Shown in pieces: positions 38,044 to 47,538 of a stretch of 64,000 bases of DNA (position 1 is its first letter; the number at the start of each line of letters is the position of its first letter). The notes beneath the pieces are model-generated. The model saw only the letters and a list, made by a program, of their open reading frames with translations. It had not been told where the DNA came from and searched no databases. The translations under genes and the position numbers were made by a program. The stretch lies in contig NZ_SPPD01000001.1 of assembly GCF_004570575.1 (NCBI RefSeq), forward strand, positions 248,001 through 312,000, in the 5' to 3' direction. This DNA comes from Streptococcus cuniculi. Its GTDB lineage: Bacteria > Bacillota > Bacilli > Lactobacillales > Streptococcaceae.

Positions 38044-38928
38044 ATGACAGAACAGATGATTTTACACCTTATTCAAGCTCTCTTAGTCGGGCTGATTTTG
38101 TGGATCGCGTGGACGATCTTTTCTTATGCGAAGAAGCATCAGATTTCCCTGAAAGAGCGCTTTGGGACAGGGTTTGGGATTGGCTTTCTTACCGATTTGC
38201 TGGATACCTTAGGGATTGGGACCTTTGCGACGACCACAACCTTGTTTAAGGCGACCAAGTTGGTGGAGGACGATAGAAAGATTCCAGCGACCATGACGAC
38301 GGCCCATATCATTCCCGTCTTAGTAGAAGCCCTGCTCTTTATTACCATTGTCCAAGTGGATTTGCTGACTTTGGTGGCCATGGCAACGGCAGCTTTTTCG
38401 GGAGCTTTTGTTGGCGCACGCGTGACCCAACATTGGAATACCCAAAAGGTGCAACGAATTTTGGGCATTTTGCTCATCATTGCGGCTCTTTTTATGGTCT
38501 ATCGCATGGTGACCAACCCGGGGGCTGACCTGACGACGGATGTTCGTGGCTTGTCAGGCTGGAAATTAGTGGTTGGGATTCTGTTTGACTTTATTGTGGG
38601 GATGCTGATGAGCATGGGCTTAGGCAATTATGCACCAGAGCTGATTTTCTTTTCACTGATGGGCATCAGTCCAGCCATCGCTCTTCCTGTCATGATGCTA
38701 AATGCTGCCATGATTATGACCGCAGGTGCCAAGCAATTCATCCAGTCAGGTCGGGTCAATTGGTCTGGTGTGCTTGGGATTATTGTCGGAGGAGTTTTTG
38801 GAGTGTTGACAGCCGCTAAGTTTTTGAGTAGTTTAGATGTCAATAACCTGAAAATTCTCGTAGTTTTCATTGCTTCGTATACGGGTGTGAGCCTGTTACG
38901 CTCCTCAGTCACATCACATAGGAAGTGA
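38044..38928 (+). CDS. TauE/SafE family membrane transporter
   Basis: 294 residues with about eight membrane helices in two inverted halves: FGIGFLTDLLDTLGIGTFAT in the first and DFIVGMLMSMGLGNYAP in the second. The family moves sulfite, sulfoacetate or related organosulfur anions, but no substrate can be named. I chose MTEQMILHL at 38044; the longer frame covers the promoter. Divergent from the HD-domain gene. Confidence 0.88.
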   Translation: MTEQMILHLIQALLVGLILWIAWTIFSYAKKHQISLKERFGTGFGIGFLTDLLDTLGIGTFATTTTLFKATKLVEDDRKIPATMTTAHIIPVLVEALLFITIVQVDLLTLVAMATAAFSGAFVGARVTQHWNTQKVQRILGILLIIAALFMVYRMVTNPGADLTTDVRGLSGWKLVVGILFDFIVGMLMSMGLGNYAPELIFFSLMGISPAIALPVMMLNAAMIMTAGAKQFIQSGRVNWSGVLGIIVGGVFGVLTAAKFLSSLDVNNLKILVVFIASYTGVSLLRSSVTSHRK

Positions 38929-38939
38929 ATTCGGACTAA

Positions 38940-39230
38940 AAACTCGGAAAAAAGATAGGCAGGTGTTTCGGCTTTAGCCGACTACAGCTGAGAATCCCCT
39001 TGGGGGATAGAAATAGTTAGGGAAGTGACTATTTTTACCTGAGCTTAAAAATAAGAAAGCGAGGTCCATTTGAAAAAGCTATCGCCACCTAGTTAAATTC
39101 TAATTGCATATTGGCGGTAGCCGTTGCGAACGTTGTTCGCTTTACGGATATGGAAGAAATAATCCAGTGGATTGTTTCTTCAAACAGGGTGCGCTTTGAG
39201 TTTTTTACGCCCTCATATCTTAATAAAGGA
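38940..39230. repeat. intergenic hairpin-array repeat (copy E)
   Basis: Fills the gene-free stretch 38929-39236. Stem-loops: CGGCT-TT-AGCCG (38969-38980), ATCCCC-TTG-GGGGAT (38994-39008), GCGAAC-GTT-GTTCGC (39126-39140) and GAAATAATCCA-G-TGGATTGTTTC (39156-39178). The linkers match copy D at 10131-10410. It ends ACGCCCTCATATCTTAAT just before the DUF1934 ribosome binding site. Confidence 0.7.
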
Positions 39231-39236
39231 GAAGAA

Positions 39237-39623
39237 ATGAAGATTATCATTCAAAATGAAATCGACCTTGATGGTGAAATGGAGATGGTAGAGGAAATCC
39301 GTGATGTGGAGGTCGTTGAAAAGGGGGGCTTTCTTTATCTCACTTACCAAAATGAAGAAAAGGAACGCGTAGTCTTAAAAATCAGCGAGAGAGAAGCGAC
39401 TATGACCCGCTTTTCCAAGCCCAAGTCCATCATGCAGTTTGGCAACAAGGAAACTACCGTGACACAAATTGCAACGCCAGTCGGCATTCAGATTCTTCAT
39501 GTAGTGACAGACCATTACGAGAAAAGAGAAAACCAAATCACAGTAGGCTATGCTCTCCAAATCCCACAGACTGGACAAGATCTGGCTCGGTATCATTTGA
39601 AGATTAAGTGGGGCAGTTTCTAG
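39237..39623 (+). CDS. DUF1934 (YwiB-like) protein
   Basis: 128 residues starting MKIIIQNEIDLDGE with AAAGGAG upstream; the longer frame runs through repeat DNA and is rejected. The sequence is mostly beta-strand and matches DUF1934, a lipocalin-like small barrel of unknown function. It stands alone, immediately upstream of a manganese riboswitch unit. Confidence 0.85.
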   Translation: MKIIIQNEIDLDGEMEMVEEIRDVEVVEKGGFLYLTYQNEEKERVVLKISEREATMTRFSKPKSIMQFGNKETTVTQIATPVGIQILHVVTDHYEKRENQITVGYALQIPQTGQDLARYHLKIKWGSF

Positions 39624-39633
39624 GAAAAAATCC

Positions 39634-39662
39634 TTGCAAATGACCTAAAAATTTGCTATAAT
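39634..39662 (+). promoter_or_regulatory. promoter of the riboswitch-controlled P-type ATPase
   Basis: TTGCAA (39634-39639), 17 bases, TATAAT (39657-39662) with extended TGC. Transcription should start near 39669. Confidence 0.8.
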
Positions 39663-39668
39663 GGTCAA

Positions 39669-39781
39669 CATATCAAGGGAGTAGCTGACGGAATTATCCG
39701 TTACAAGGTCGTCAATCCGAAAGAAATTTCCGGCCTTGTATGAAATAGCGAGACTTGTTTGAATCAAACAAGTCTCTTTTT
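39669..39781 (+). ncRNA. yybP-ykoY manganese riboswitch with terminator
   Basis: The aptamer core AGGGAGTAGCTGACGG, paired arms and the second conserved loop (AAGAAATTTCCGGCCTTGT) match the yybP-ykoY class, which senses Mn2+. It is followed by a perfect 11-bp terminator stem, GAGACTTGTTT / AAACAAGTCTC (39750-39776), and T5. High Mn2+ should prevent termination and switch on the ATPase. Confidence 0.9.
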
Positions 39782-39814
39782 GTGTTTTCAAAAAGGGACG
39801 AAAAGGAGAAGAAG

Positions 39815-42511
39815 ATGTCAACAGAACAAAAGCGCCAAGCTTTTTACACCCAAGATGCAGACCTTGTCTTGCGTGAGCTAGATGCGAGCGAAGCAGGTCT
39901 GTCAAGTAGTGAAGCAGAAAAACGGCTTGAAACCTATGGTCGTAACGAGCTAGAAGAGGGCGAAAAACGCTCACTCTTAGCCAAATTCTTAGACCAGTTC
40001 AAGGATCTGATGATTATCATCTTGCTAATTGCAGCCATTCTATCCGTTGTGACATCAGGTGGTGAAGATATTGCGGACGCCATTATCATCTTGGCTGTGG
40101 TCATCATCAATGCGATTTTTGGTGTTTACCAAGAAGGCAAAGCTGAAGAAGCCATTGAAGCCCTTAAATCCATGTCAAGTCCAGCTGCGCGTGTCTTGCG
40201 TGACGGTCACATGACAGAGATTGATTCCAAAGAACTGGTACCCGGTGATATCGTCAGTCTTGAGGCAGGAGATGTGGTACCGGCTGATATGCGCTTGCTC
40301 GAAGCTAATTCCTTAAAAATCGAGGAAGCAGCTTTGACAGGTGAATCCGTACCTGTTGAAAAAGATGTCCGCGTAACCTTAGCAGAAGACGCAGGGATTG
40401 GTGACCGTGTCAATATGGCTTTCCAAAACTCCAATGTGACCTACGGTCGTGGACTTGGTGTGGTTGTACACACGGGGATGTTTACCGAAGTTGGTCATAT
40501 CGCAGGTATGCTCCAAGATGCCGATGAGACAGATACACCGCTCAAGCAAAACTTGAACAACCTTTCTAAGGTCTTGACCTACGTGATTTTGGTGATTGCA
40601 GCCATTACCTTTGCCGTTTCAGTCTTTATCCGTGGGGAACACCCACTGACAGGTCTATTGACCTCTGTTGCCCTTGCGGTTGCAGCGATTCCAGAAGGTT
40701 TGCCAGCCATTGTCACTATTGTCTTGTCACTTGGGACTCAAGTACTTGCTAAACGTAATTCAATTGTTCGTAAACTACCAGCAGTAGAGACACTTGGCTC
40801 TACGGAGATTATCGCCTCTGACAAGACAGGTACGCTGACCATGAACAAGATGACCGTGGAAAAAGTTTATTACAACGGTCAGTTAGTTGACGCCAAGGAA
40901 GTGATTGAAGCAGGTCTTGACTTGCCGTTACTTGGTGCAGTTGTTCTTGCAAATGACACCAAGATTGATGCGGAGGGAAAACTCATCGGAGATCCGACAG
41001 AGACAGCTTTTATCCAATATGCACTTGATAAAGGCTATGACGTTAAAGACTTCCTTGTCCAGTATCCTCGTGTGGCAGAGTTGCCATTTGATTCGGATCG
41101 CAAGCTCATGTCTACAATCCACCCATTGCCAGATGGGAAGTTCTTTGTAGCTGTGAAGGGAGCACCTGACCAACTCTTGCAACGCTCAACCATGGTGGAC
41201 ATGGCTGGAGCAGTTAGCCCAATCACAGAGGAAGTGGCAGCAGCTATCAAAGCTAACAACTCTGAAATGGCTCACCAAGCCCTTCGAGTCCTTGCTGGTG
41301 CCTATAAGATTGTTGATAGCATTCCAGAGGAATTAACGACTGAAACGCTTGAAAGCGACTTGATTTTCACTGGCTTGATTGGGATGATTGACCCTGAGCG
41401 TGCAGAGGCTGCTGAAGCCGTGCGCGTGGCAAAAGAAGCAGGTATCCGTCCAATCATGATTACGGGCGACCACCAAGATACAGCAGAAGCGATTGCGAAG
41501 CGTCTTGGAATCATCGATGCCAATGATACAGAAGACCACGTTTTGACAGGTGCTGAATTGAACAACTTATCAGATGAAGAATTTGAAAAGGTTGTTGGTC
41601 AATATTCAGTGTATGCCCGCGTATCTCCTGAGCATAAAGTTCGTATCGTAAAAGCATGGCAAAATCAAGGGAAAGTCGTTGCCATGACAGGAGACGGTGT
41701 CAACGATGCGCCAGCCCTTAAAACAGCCGATATCGGTATCGGTATGGGGATTACAGGGACAGAAGTATCAAAAGGTGCATCTGACATGGTCCTTGCCGAT
41801 GACAACTTTGCAACCATTATCGTAGCCGTTGAAGAAGGACGGAAGGTCTTCTCAAATATTCAAAAGACGATTCAATACCTCCTTTCAGCTAATACGGCTG
41901 AGGTCTTGACCATTTTCCTTGCGACTCTCTTGGGTTGGGATGTTTTGCAACCTGTTCACCTCTTGTGGATCAACTTGGTAACCGATACCTTTCCAGCGAT
42001 TGCACTTGGGGTTGAGCCAGCAGAACCTGGTGTTATGAGCCACAAACCTCGTGGACGCAAGTCAAGCTTCTTCTCGGGCGGTGTCATGAGTTCTATCATC
42101 TATCAAGGTCTGCTACAAGGTGCTTTGGTACTTGGCGTGTACGGCTACGCTATTTCAAATCCAGTCCATGTGGGTGATGTAAAAGCGATTCATGCGGATG
42201 CGCTTACGATGGCTTTTGCAACTCTTGGCTTGATTCAGCTCTTCCACGCTTACAACGTCAAGTCTGTTTATCAATCTATCTTGACAGTCGGTCCATTCAA
42301 GTCTAAGACCTTCAACTGGTCTATCCTTGTCTCCTTCATTCTTCTAGCAGCAACCATTGTCATTGAGCCACTAGAAGGGATTTTCCACGTGACGCATCTT
42401 GACCTCAGCCAATGGGCTGTTGTCCTCATCGGAAGTTTCGCTATGATTATCATTGTAGAAATTGTCAAGTTCGTCCAACGGACATTAGGTATGGACAAAA
42501 ACGCGATTTAA
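39815..42511 (+). CDS. mgtA: P-type cation-transporting ATPase (P2A type)
   Basis: 898 residues. P-type motifs: TGES (actuator), PEGLPAIVT in the fourth helix, phosphorylation site DKTGTLT, and GDGVNDAPALK. The helix IV motif and size fit calcium-type P2A pumps. In pneumococcus the equivalent gene, mgtA, lies behind the same riboswitch class and exports Mn2+ or Ca2+. The start at 39815 has AAAGGAG; the upstream frame runs through the terminator. Manganese detoxification is the likely role here. Confidence 0.94.
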   Translation: MSTEQKRQAFYTQDADLVLRELDASEAGLSSSEAEKRLETYGRNELEEGEKRSLLAKFLDQFKDLMIIILLIAAILSVVTSGGEDIADAIIILAVVIINAIFGVYQEGKAEEAIEALKSMSSPAARVLRDGHMTEIDSKELVPGDIVSLEAGDVVPADMRLLEANSLKIEEAALTGESVPVEKDVRVTLAEDAGIGDRVNMAFQNSNVTYGRGLGVVVHTGMFTEVGHIAGMLQDADETDTPLKQNLNNLSKVLTYVILVIAAITFAVSVFIRGEHPLTGLLTSVALAVAAIPEGLPAIVTIVLSLGTQVLAKRNSIVRKLPAVETLGSTEIIASDKTGTLTMNKMTVEKVYYNGQLVDAKEVIEAGLDLPLLGAVVLANDTKIDAEGKLIGDPTETAFIQYALDKGYDVKDFLVQYPRVAELPFDSDRKLMSTIHPLPDGKFFVAVKGAPDQLLQRSTMVDMAGAVSPITEEVAAAIKANNSEMAHQALRVLAGAYKIVDSIPEELTTETLESDLIFTGLIGMIDPERAEAAEAVRVAKEAGIRPIMITGDHQDTAEAIAKRLGIIDANDTEDHVLTGAELNNLSDEEFEKVVGQYSVYARVSPEHKVRIVKAWQNQGKVVAMTGDGVNDAPALKTADIGIGMGITGTEVSKGASDMVLADDNFATIIVAVEEGRKVFSNIQKTIQYLLSANTAEVLTIFLATLLGWDVLQPVHLLWINLVTDTFPAIALGVEPAEPGVMSHKPRGRKSSFFSGGVMSSIIYQGLLQGALVLGVYGYAISNPVHVGDVKAIHADALTMAFATLGLIQLFHAYNVKSVYQSILTVGPFKSKTFNWSILVSFILLAATIVIEPLEGIFHVTHLDLSQWAVVLIGSFAMIIIVEIVKFVQRTLGMDKNAI

Positions 42512-42523
42512 ACGATGTATTGG

Positions 42524-42551
42524 AAAGCTACCTGAAAGGGTGGTTTTTCCT
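42524..42551 (+). terminator. weak terminator after the ATPase gene
   Basis: GCTACC / GGTGGT imperfect hairpin followed by TTTTTCC. Confidence 0.45.
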
Positions 42552-42588
42552 TTCTATTTATGGTAGACTAACATAAAGGAGGTCGCCT

Positions 42589-43389
42589 ATGAAAAAGACA
42601 CTGGAGGAAAAATTACAATCAAAAAAGCCGACCTATACAGACAGTGAAGTGGCCTGGTTGTTAGACAACATCGGGCATTCTGACGGCGAGATTCGAGATG
42701 TCTTGGTCTACAATAGTCTAGGGCGCGGTTTATTTGAAGGCCTCTTTAGTGGAGAGCAGTTCCGCTTTTTACTGGAGGAGAGTTTGCGGAGGGACTTTCT
42801 ACTTTACAAGATAGACGAGATTGGGCTTCCAACTTTGACGCGCTCCTTTACGGCCTTGCTTTGGGGCCATCTTTTAGAAGTCAGCAGTCTGCCAAGCAGC
42901 CCTTATTTTCAACAGATTTCAAAGCAGGAGTATCAGACTATTTGCCAGAAGACCTATGAATATTTGGAAAAAGAACAGGATTTCACAGGATATTCAGAAG
43001 ATGATGGCTGGGTGCATGCCTTTGCCCATGGGGCGGATTTGCTGGTGGCTGTAGTCAAATGTCCCTTCTTTCAGCAGGAAGACTGGAACCGCATTTTTCT
43101 CATCTTGACAGGGATTTTCCAACGTTTGCCTAAGCGTTTTGTCGATGATGAGGAATGGCGCTTGGCGCGCGTGGTGTATGAGGCGATGAAATGCGGACAC
43201 TTACAAGACGACAGCCTAGTAGCGTGGGTTAAGTCGCTCGATTTTCCACTCGCAACAAATCTTGATTTTTATCGTTTTTCAGCCATGCGGTCTTGTTTAC
43301 TGGACATTTACCTAGAATTAGACAAGGAAGACCTGCTTGCAGAAAAAGTAAAGGCTGCTATTCAAGCGTGGGGACCAGCTGGTCAATAA
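42589..43389 (+). CDS. DUF2785 protein
   Basis: 266 residues, helical throughout, with the family motif DDGWVHAFAHGADLL near residue 140. DUF2785 has no known function. No signal peptide or membrane helix. AAAGGAGG precedes the ATG. It stands alone with no revealing neighbours. Confidence 0.88.
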   Translation: MKKTLEEKLQSKKPTYTDSEVAWLLDNIGHSDGEIRDVLVYNSLGRGLFEGLFSGEQFRFLLEESLRRDFLLYKIDEIGLPTLTRSFTALLWGHLLEVSSLPSSPYFQQISKQEYQTICQKTYEYLEKEQDFTGYSEDDGWVHAFAHGADLLVAVVKCPFFQQEDWNRIFLILTGIFQRLPKRFVDDEEWRLARVVYEAMKCGHLQDDSLVAWVKSLDFPLATNLDFYRFSAMRSCLLDIYLELDKEDLLAEKVKAAIQAWGPAGQ

Positions 43390-43520
43390 AAGGCATTTCG
43401 TTTTTGAGGCTTAGTGCCTTTTCTTGCTGGTCATCAGAAGCAGAAAGTGATAAAATAGTACGGTATATACTAGAAAGACGGCATCCGTTTTTCAAGAAAA
43501 ATATCTAGGAGATGACGAAT

Positions 43521-44072
43521 ATGAACTATGCTCAAGCCTTTTTAATGGCGAACATGAATGCCTTTCCACCCGAAACCCTACCCATTATCAAAGAAGAGCT
43601 CAATCGTTTGGATGAGAAATCTGTCAGCATGTTATGGATGACGGACATCAAAAATCCGATGACTGCTCTGCTATTTTCCATCTTCCTTGGAGAATTAGGA
43701 GTGGATCGCTTTTACATCGGCCACAAGGAGCTCGGCATTGCCAAGTTAGCCTTGACCATTATTGGCTATGTGACCTTGTTTATTGTTATCGGCTTTTTTA
43801 TCCTGCTCGGTGTCTATATCTGGAAACTAGTAGATTGCTTTTTGATTATGAGGGCGTGTAAGCAGGCCAATTTTGAGCGTTTCATGTGGCAAGTCAATCA
43901 AGCAAAAATGTTTCAACAAGCACGCTCTACATCTGCAAAAAACGGAGCAAGTGTCGTTGTGGAAGCTGCTGAAGAAGTACCAGTAGCAAATGAAGAAGAC
44001 ATGAGTGCAACAAGCGAAGTTGTTGCAGTAGAAGAGCCAACCCTTGTCCGTGAAGAGGACATGAGCGAGTAG
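43521..44072 (+). CDS. TM2-domain protein, copy 1
   Basis: 183 residues starting MNYAQAF; the AGGAG site is 9 bases upstream and overlaps an earlier ATG at 43512. After an N-terminal cytoplasmic helix region comes the TM2 domain (KNPMTALLFSIFLGELGVDRFYIGHKELG in two segments, then a second helix), and an acidic tail carrying a repeated EEDMS motif. TM2 proteins are of unknown function in bacteria. Paralogue of the next gene. Confidence 0.88.
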   Translation: MNYAQAFLMANMNAFPPETLPIIKEELNRLDEKSVSMLWMTDIKNPMTALLFSIFLGELGVDRFYIGHKELGIAKLALTIIGYVTLFIVIGFFILLGVYIWKLVDCFLIMRACKQANFERFMWQVNQAKMFQQARSTSAKNGASVVVEAAEEVPVANEEDMSATSEVVAVEEPTLVREEDMSE

Positions 44073-44172
44073 GAGTGTGGCATCTGAAAAGATGAAGATG
44101 AAAATGGCTCTTTACAAATAGGTCCATTTATATTATCATAGAGGATATACTATTGTTGAAAGAGGAGGTACC

Positions 44173-44532
44173 ATGTCAACATTTTCTGATTCCTATATTG
44201 CAGCCAATGCTAGCAATTTCCCAGCAGAAGCGATTCCTGCTCTGCGCCAACGTTTGGAGGGCTTGGATGAGTCTCAGACTTCTTATGTCCTTGCAACAGA
44301 GTTAAAAAATCCGACGACTGCCTTGATTTTTTCTATCTTACTTGGTGGTTTTGGTGCAGATCGATTTTATATCGGTCAAATCGGACTAGGTGTGGCAAAA
44401 CTGCTCTTTTCATGGTTGACCTTTGGGATTTGGCCTTTGGTAGATTGGTTCCTCATTATGGGAGCGGCCAAACGTGCCAATCTTGAGAGAATCAACATGG
44501 CTCTGATGGCAGCTTCTTATAGCCGTCAATAG
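44173..44532 (+). CDS. TM2-domain protein, copy 2
   Basis: 119 residues. Same layout as the gene at 43521 (NASNFPAEAIPALRQRL, then KNPTTALIFSILLGG, FGADRFYIGQIG) but without the acidic tail. GAGGAGG precedes the ATG. The pair is a tandem duplication that has diverged. Function unknown. Confidence 0.88.
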   Translation: MSTFSDSYIAANASNFPAEAIPALRQRLEGLDESQTSYVLATELKNPTTALIFSILLGGFGADRFYIGQIGLGVAKLLFSWLTFGIWPLVDWFLIMGAAKRANLERINMALMAASYSRQ

Positions 44533-44666
44533 TATAATCAGTAGGGTGGAACAAGGGTTTCTCCCTTTTCTCTATTTTTACGATGCCTTAACATGCTTCT
44601 TGTAAACAATCTGTAATCTGAGAGCTGATTTTGTCATCAATGCGTAAGGTTTTTGTGGGTGTTTTT

Positions 44667-44675
44667 TGGTATAAT
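44667..44675 (+). promoter_or_regulatory. extended -10 promoter of the vanZ-like gene
   Basis: TGGTATAAT, 29 bases before the GTG start at 44705, with GGGAGGAAG as ribosome binding site. Confidence 0.6.
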
Positions 44676-44704
44676 GATAAGATGTTTGTAAGGGAGGAAG
44701 AAGG

Positions 44705-45202
44705 GTGCGTTCTCGTAAAATGACGATTTTTTTATTTGGAGTTTATCTCTTATTTTTGACCTGGATTATCCTATTTAAATTAGATGTGTTTTCCACCCTC
44801 CAAATGGCCTATAATCAGGAAATGGAACGCAGTATCAACCTCATTCCCTTTGCAGGGACAGCTGTCTATAATGGGGTACTGGATTACCAGGAAATTGGCT
44901 TAAATGTTCTTTGTTTCATTCCCTTTGGGATTTATATGGAAATGCTGGATAAAAAGGCGACTTGGTTCAAAAATCTAGCCGTGATGTTAACTGTCAGTAT
45001 CGTCTATGAAGCGCTGCAGTATACCTTCCAAATCGGAGTTGCAGACATTACAGATGTCCTGGCAAATGGTTTTGGTGGTGCAATCGGAATCAATATCATG
45101 TATATCTTGACCAGCATTTGGCATGACAAAGCCTACGAACGGGTCAATCAATTAGCCTTAGTGCTGACCATCATAGTCGCTGCCCTGCTATTTTTTACTT
45201 GA
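44705..45202 (+). CDS. VanZ family membrane protein
   Basis: 165 residues with a GTG start. Four to five membrane helices and VanZ features: the NLIPF motif near residue 40, GLNVLCFIPFGIY, and the DVLANGFGGAIG segment. VanZ-type proteins raise teicoplanin tolerance in some hosts but most have no known role. It ends 44 bases before queG, whose promoter overlaps its last codons. Confidence 0.9.
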   Translation: MRSRKMTIFLFGVYLLFLTWIILFKLDVFSTLQMAYNQEMERSINLIPFAGTAVYNGVLDYQEIGLNVLCFIPFGIYMEMLDKKATWFKNLAVMLTVSIVYEALQYTFQIGVADITDVLANGFGGAIGINIMYILTSIWHDKAYERVNQLALVLTIIVAALLFFT

Positions 45203-45211
45203 CGATAGATG

Positions 45212-45239
45212 TTGCAAAGTTTGCTGTTTTTGTTACAAT
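45212..45239 (+). promoter_or_regulatory. promoter giving a leaderless queG transcript
   Basis: TTGCAA (45212-45217), 16 bases, TACAAT (45234-45239) with extended TGT, then 7 bases to the ATG at 45247. No ribosome binding site in between. Confidence 0.55.
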
Positions 45240-45246
45240 AAAAGAA

Positions 45247-46374
45247 ATGAACCTAAAAGAACAAATTATCGCATTATCAAAGGACATTGGGATTTCAAAG
45301 ATTGGCTTTACTACAGCAGATGATTTTTCGTATCTGGAGAAATCCCTGCGGGCCGCAGTTGAAGAAGGACGGGCTTCTGGTTTTGAACACAAAAATATTG
45401 AGGAACGGATTGAACCGAAGCTGAGCCTTGCTTCTGCCAAGACCATTATTTCCATTGCAGTCGCCTATCCGCGCAGGCTCCCGCAAAAACCGCAGAAAAC
45501 TCAATATAAAAGAGGCAAAATGACGCCCAATTCATGGGGGCTTGATTACCATTACATCTTGCAGGACAAACTCGAACGCTTGGCACATGGGATTGGAGAG
45601 CTGACAGCAGATTTTGAATACAAGGGCATGGTCGACACAGGAGCCATGGTCGATACAGCAGTCGCTAGACGAGCAGGTATCGGCTTCATTGGTAAAAATG
45701 GTCTGGTCATTTCCAAAGAATTTGGTTCTTACATGTTTCTAGGCGAGTTAATGACCAATCTAGAAATCGATCCTGATCAACCGGTTGACTATGACTGCGG
45801 AGATTGCAATCGCTGCGTTACAGCTTGCCCGACCTCTTGCTTGCTTGGAGACGGGACCATGAATGCGAGGTGCTGCCTATCCTTTCAGACCCAAGACAAG
45901 GGCATGATGGACCTAGAATTCCGTAAGAAAATCAAGACAGTCATCTATGGCTGTGACATCTGCCAGATTTGCTGCCCGTATAATAAGGGAATTGATAACC
46001 CACCCGTGGTGGACATTGACCCAGATTTGGCAGAGCCTGAGCTGGTTCCCTTTTTGGAGCTGTCAAACGGGCAATTCAAGGAGAAATTTGGTATGATTGC
46101 AGGCAGTTGGCGTGGGAAAAATATTCTCCAACGAAATGCCATTATCACCCTTGCAAATGCTAACGATAGATCAAGCATTCCTAAGCTCTTGGAAATGATT
46201 GATAAGAAGCAGAATCCTATCCATGTGGCGACCGCTATCTGGGCACTTAGTCAATTGGTCAAACAGCCCAATGAGGAGATGGTTGCTTTTATCGAAAATG
46301 TCCAGAGTGAGCATCCAGATGTCGTGACAGAGCGGGAGGCCTTTCTATCATTCGCCAAAGAGCTACAAATATGA
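45247..46374 (+). CDS. queG: Epoxyqueuosine reductase
   Basis: 375 residues. Two [4Fe-4S] clusters are marked by CGDCNRCVTACP and CDICQICCP; the cobalamin-binding N-terminal domain and a C-terminal HEAT-like repeat (NAIITLANANDRSSIPKL) complete the family layout. QueG performs the last step of queuosine formation in tRNA. Start MNLKEQIIALSKDIG matches the family; the longer frame covers the promoter. Confidence 0.95.
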   Translation: MNLKEQIIALSKDIGISKIGFTTADDFSYLEKSLRAAVEEGRASGFEHKNIEERIEPKLSLASAKTIISIAVAYPRRLPQKPQKTQYKRGKMTPNSWGLDYHYILQDKLERLAHGIGELTADFEYKGMVDTGAMVDTAVARRAGIGFIGKNGLVISKEFGSYMFLGELMTNLEIDPDQPVDYDCGDCNRCVTACPTSCLLGDGTMNARCCLSFQTQDKGMMDLEFRKKIKTVIYGCDICQICCPYNKGIDNPPVVDIDPDLAEPELVPFLELSNGQFKEKFGMIAGSWRGKNILQRNAIITLANANDRSSIPKLLEMIDKKQNPIHVATAIWALSQLVKQPNEEMVAFIENVQSEHPDVVTEREAFLSFAKELQI

Positions 46375-46406
46375 TATAATATAGAAATACAGAAAATGAG
46401 GTACCT

Positions 46407-47502
46407 ATGGATATAGCAGAAATTCGACAAAAAATAGAAGAGCTAGAAACCAAATTGAACTCATTCAGGGGGTCTCTTTGACTTAGAAGGTTTGGAAGAA
46501 GAAATCGCTATCTTGGAAAACAAGATGACCGAACCAGACTTTTGGAATGACAATTTGGCAGCTCAGAAAACATCGCAAGAGTTGAATGACTTAAAAGCAA
46601 CCTATCAGAATTTTCATCAGATGATGGAATTACTCGATGAGGCAGAAATTCTCATGGAGTTTCTCGCAGAAGACGAGTCCGTCAAAGATGAATTGGAAGA
46701 AAAGTTGCTTGAGTTGGACAAGTTGATGACCAGCTACGAGTTGACGCTTCTCTTGTCAGAGCCTTATGATAACAACAATGCAATCTTGGAAATTCACCCA
46801 GGATCAGGTGGTACGGAGGCTCAGGACTGGGGTGAGATGTTGCTTCGCATGTATACCCGTTTTGGGAATGCCAAAGGCTTTAAGGTGGAAACTCTAGACT
46901 ATCAAGCGGGGGATGAAGCAGGACTTAAGTCTGTTACCTTGAGTTTTACAGGTCCAAACGCCTACGGTTTACTCAAGTCAGAAATGGGCGTGCATCGATT
47001 GGTGCGTATTTCACCATTTGATTCGGCTAAGCGCCGTCACACCTCCTTCACATCAGTTGAAGTCATGCCTGAACTTGATGACACGATTGAAATTGAGATT
47101 CGGGATGATGAGATCAAAATGGATACCTTCCGTAGCGGAGGCGCTGGTGGCCAGAACGTCAATAAGGTCTCAACAGGGGTTCGGTTGACCCACATTCCGA
47201 CAGGTATTGTGACCCAATCAACCGTGGACCGTACCCAGTATGGGAATAGGGATCGAGCGATGAAATTGCTGCAAGCCAAGCTCTATCAACTAGAGCAAGA
47301 AAAGAAAGCAGCGGAGGTTGATTCGCTCAAGGGAGATAAAAAAGAAATTACCTGGGGCAGCCAGATTCGTTCCTATGTCTTTACCCCTTATACTATGGTT
47401 AAAGACCACCGCACAGGCTACGAAGTCGCGCAGGTGGACAAGGTCATGGATGGGGATATTGAAGGATTTATCGATGCCTATCTCAAATGGCGAATTAGCT
47501 AA
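46407..47502 (+). CDS. prfB: Peptide chain release factor 2 (programmed +1 frameshift)
   Basis: The first frame runs 46407-46478 (24 codons) and stops at TGA 46479; the second runs from 46480 to 47502, giving 364 residues in all. The RF2 motif [10 protein letters not shown] (catalytic GGQ) and the UGA-recognising SPF motif (ISPFDSA) are present. Expression is controlled by the frameshift. GAGGT lies 5 bases before the ATG. ftsE follows 36 bases later, as in other streptococci. Confidence 0.98.
46467..46482 (+). promoter_or_regulatory. prfB frameshift site
   Basis: AGGGGGTCTCTTTGAC: internal Shine-Dalgarno-like AGGGGG three bases before the slippery CTT TGA C. This is the classic RF2 autoregulatory signal. 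Confidence 0.97.
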
Positions 47503-47538
47503 AATAAAAAGAAAGGACTGTCTTAGACAGAATACCTT

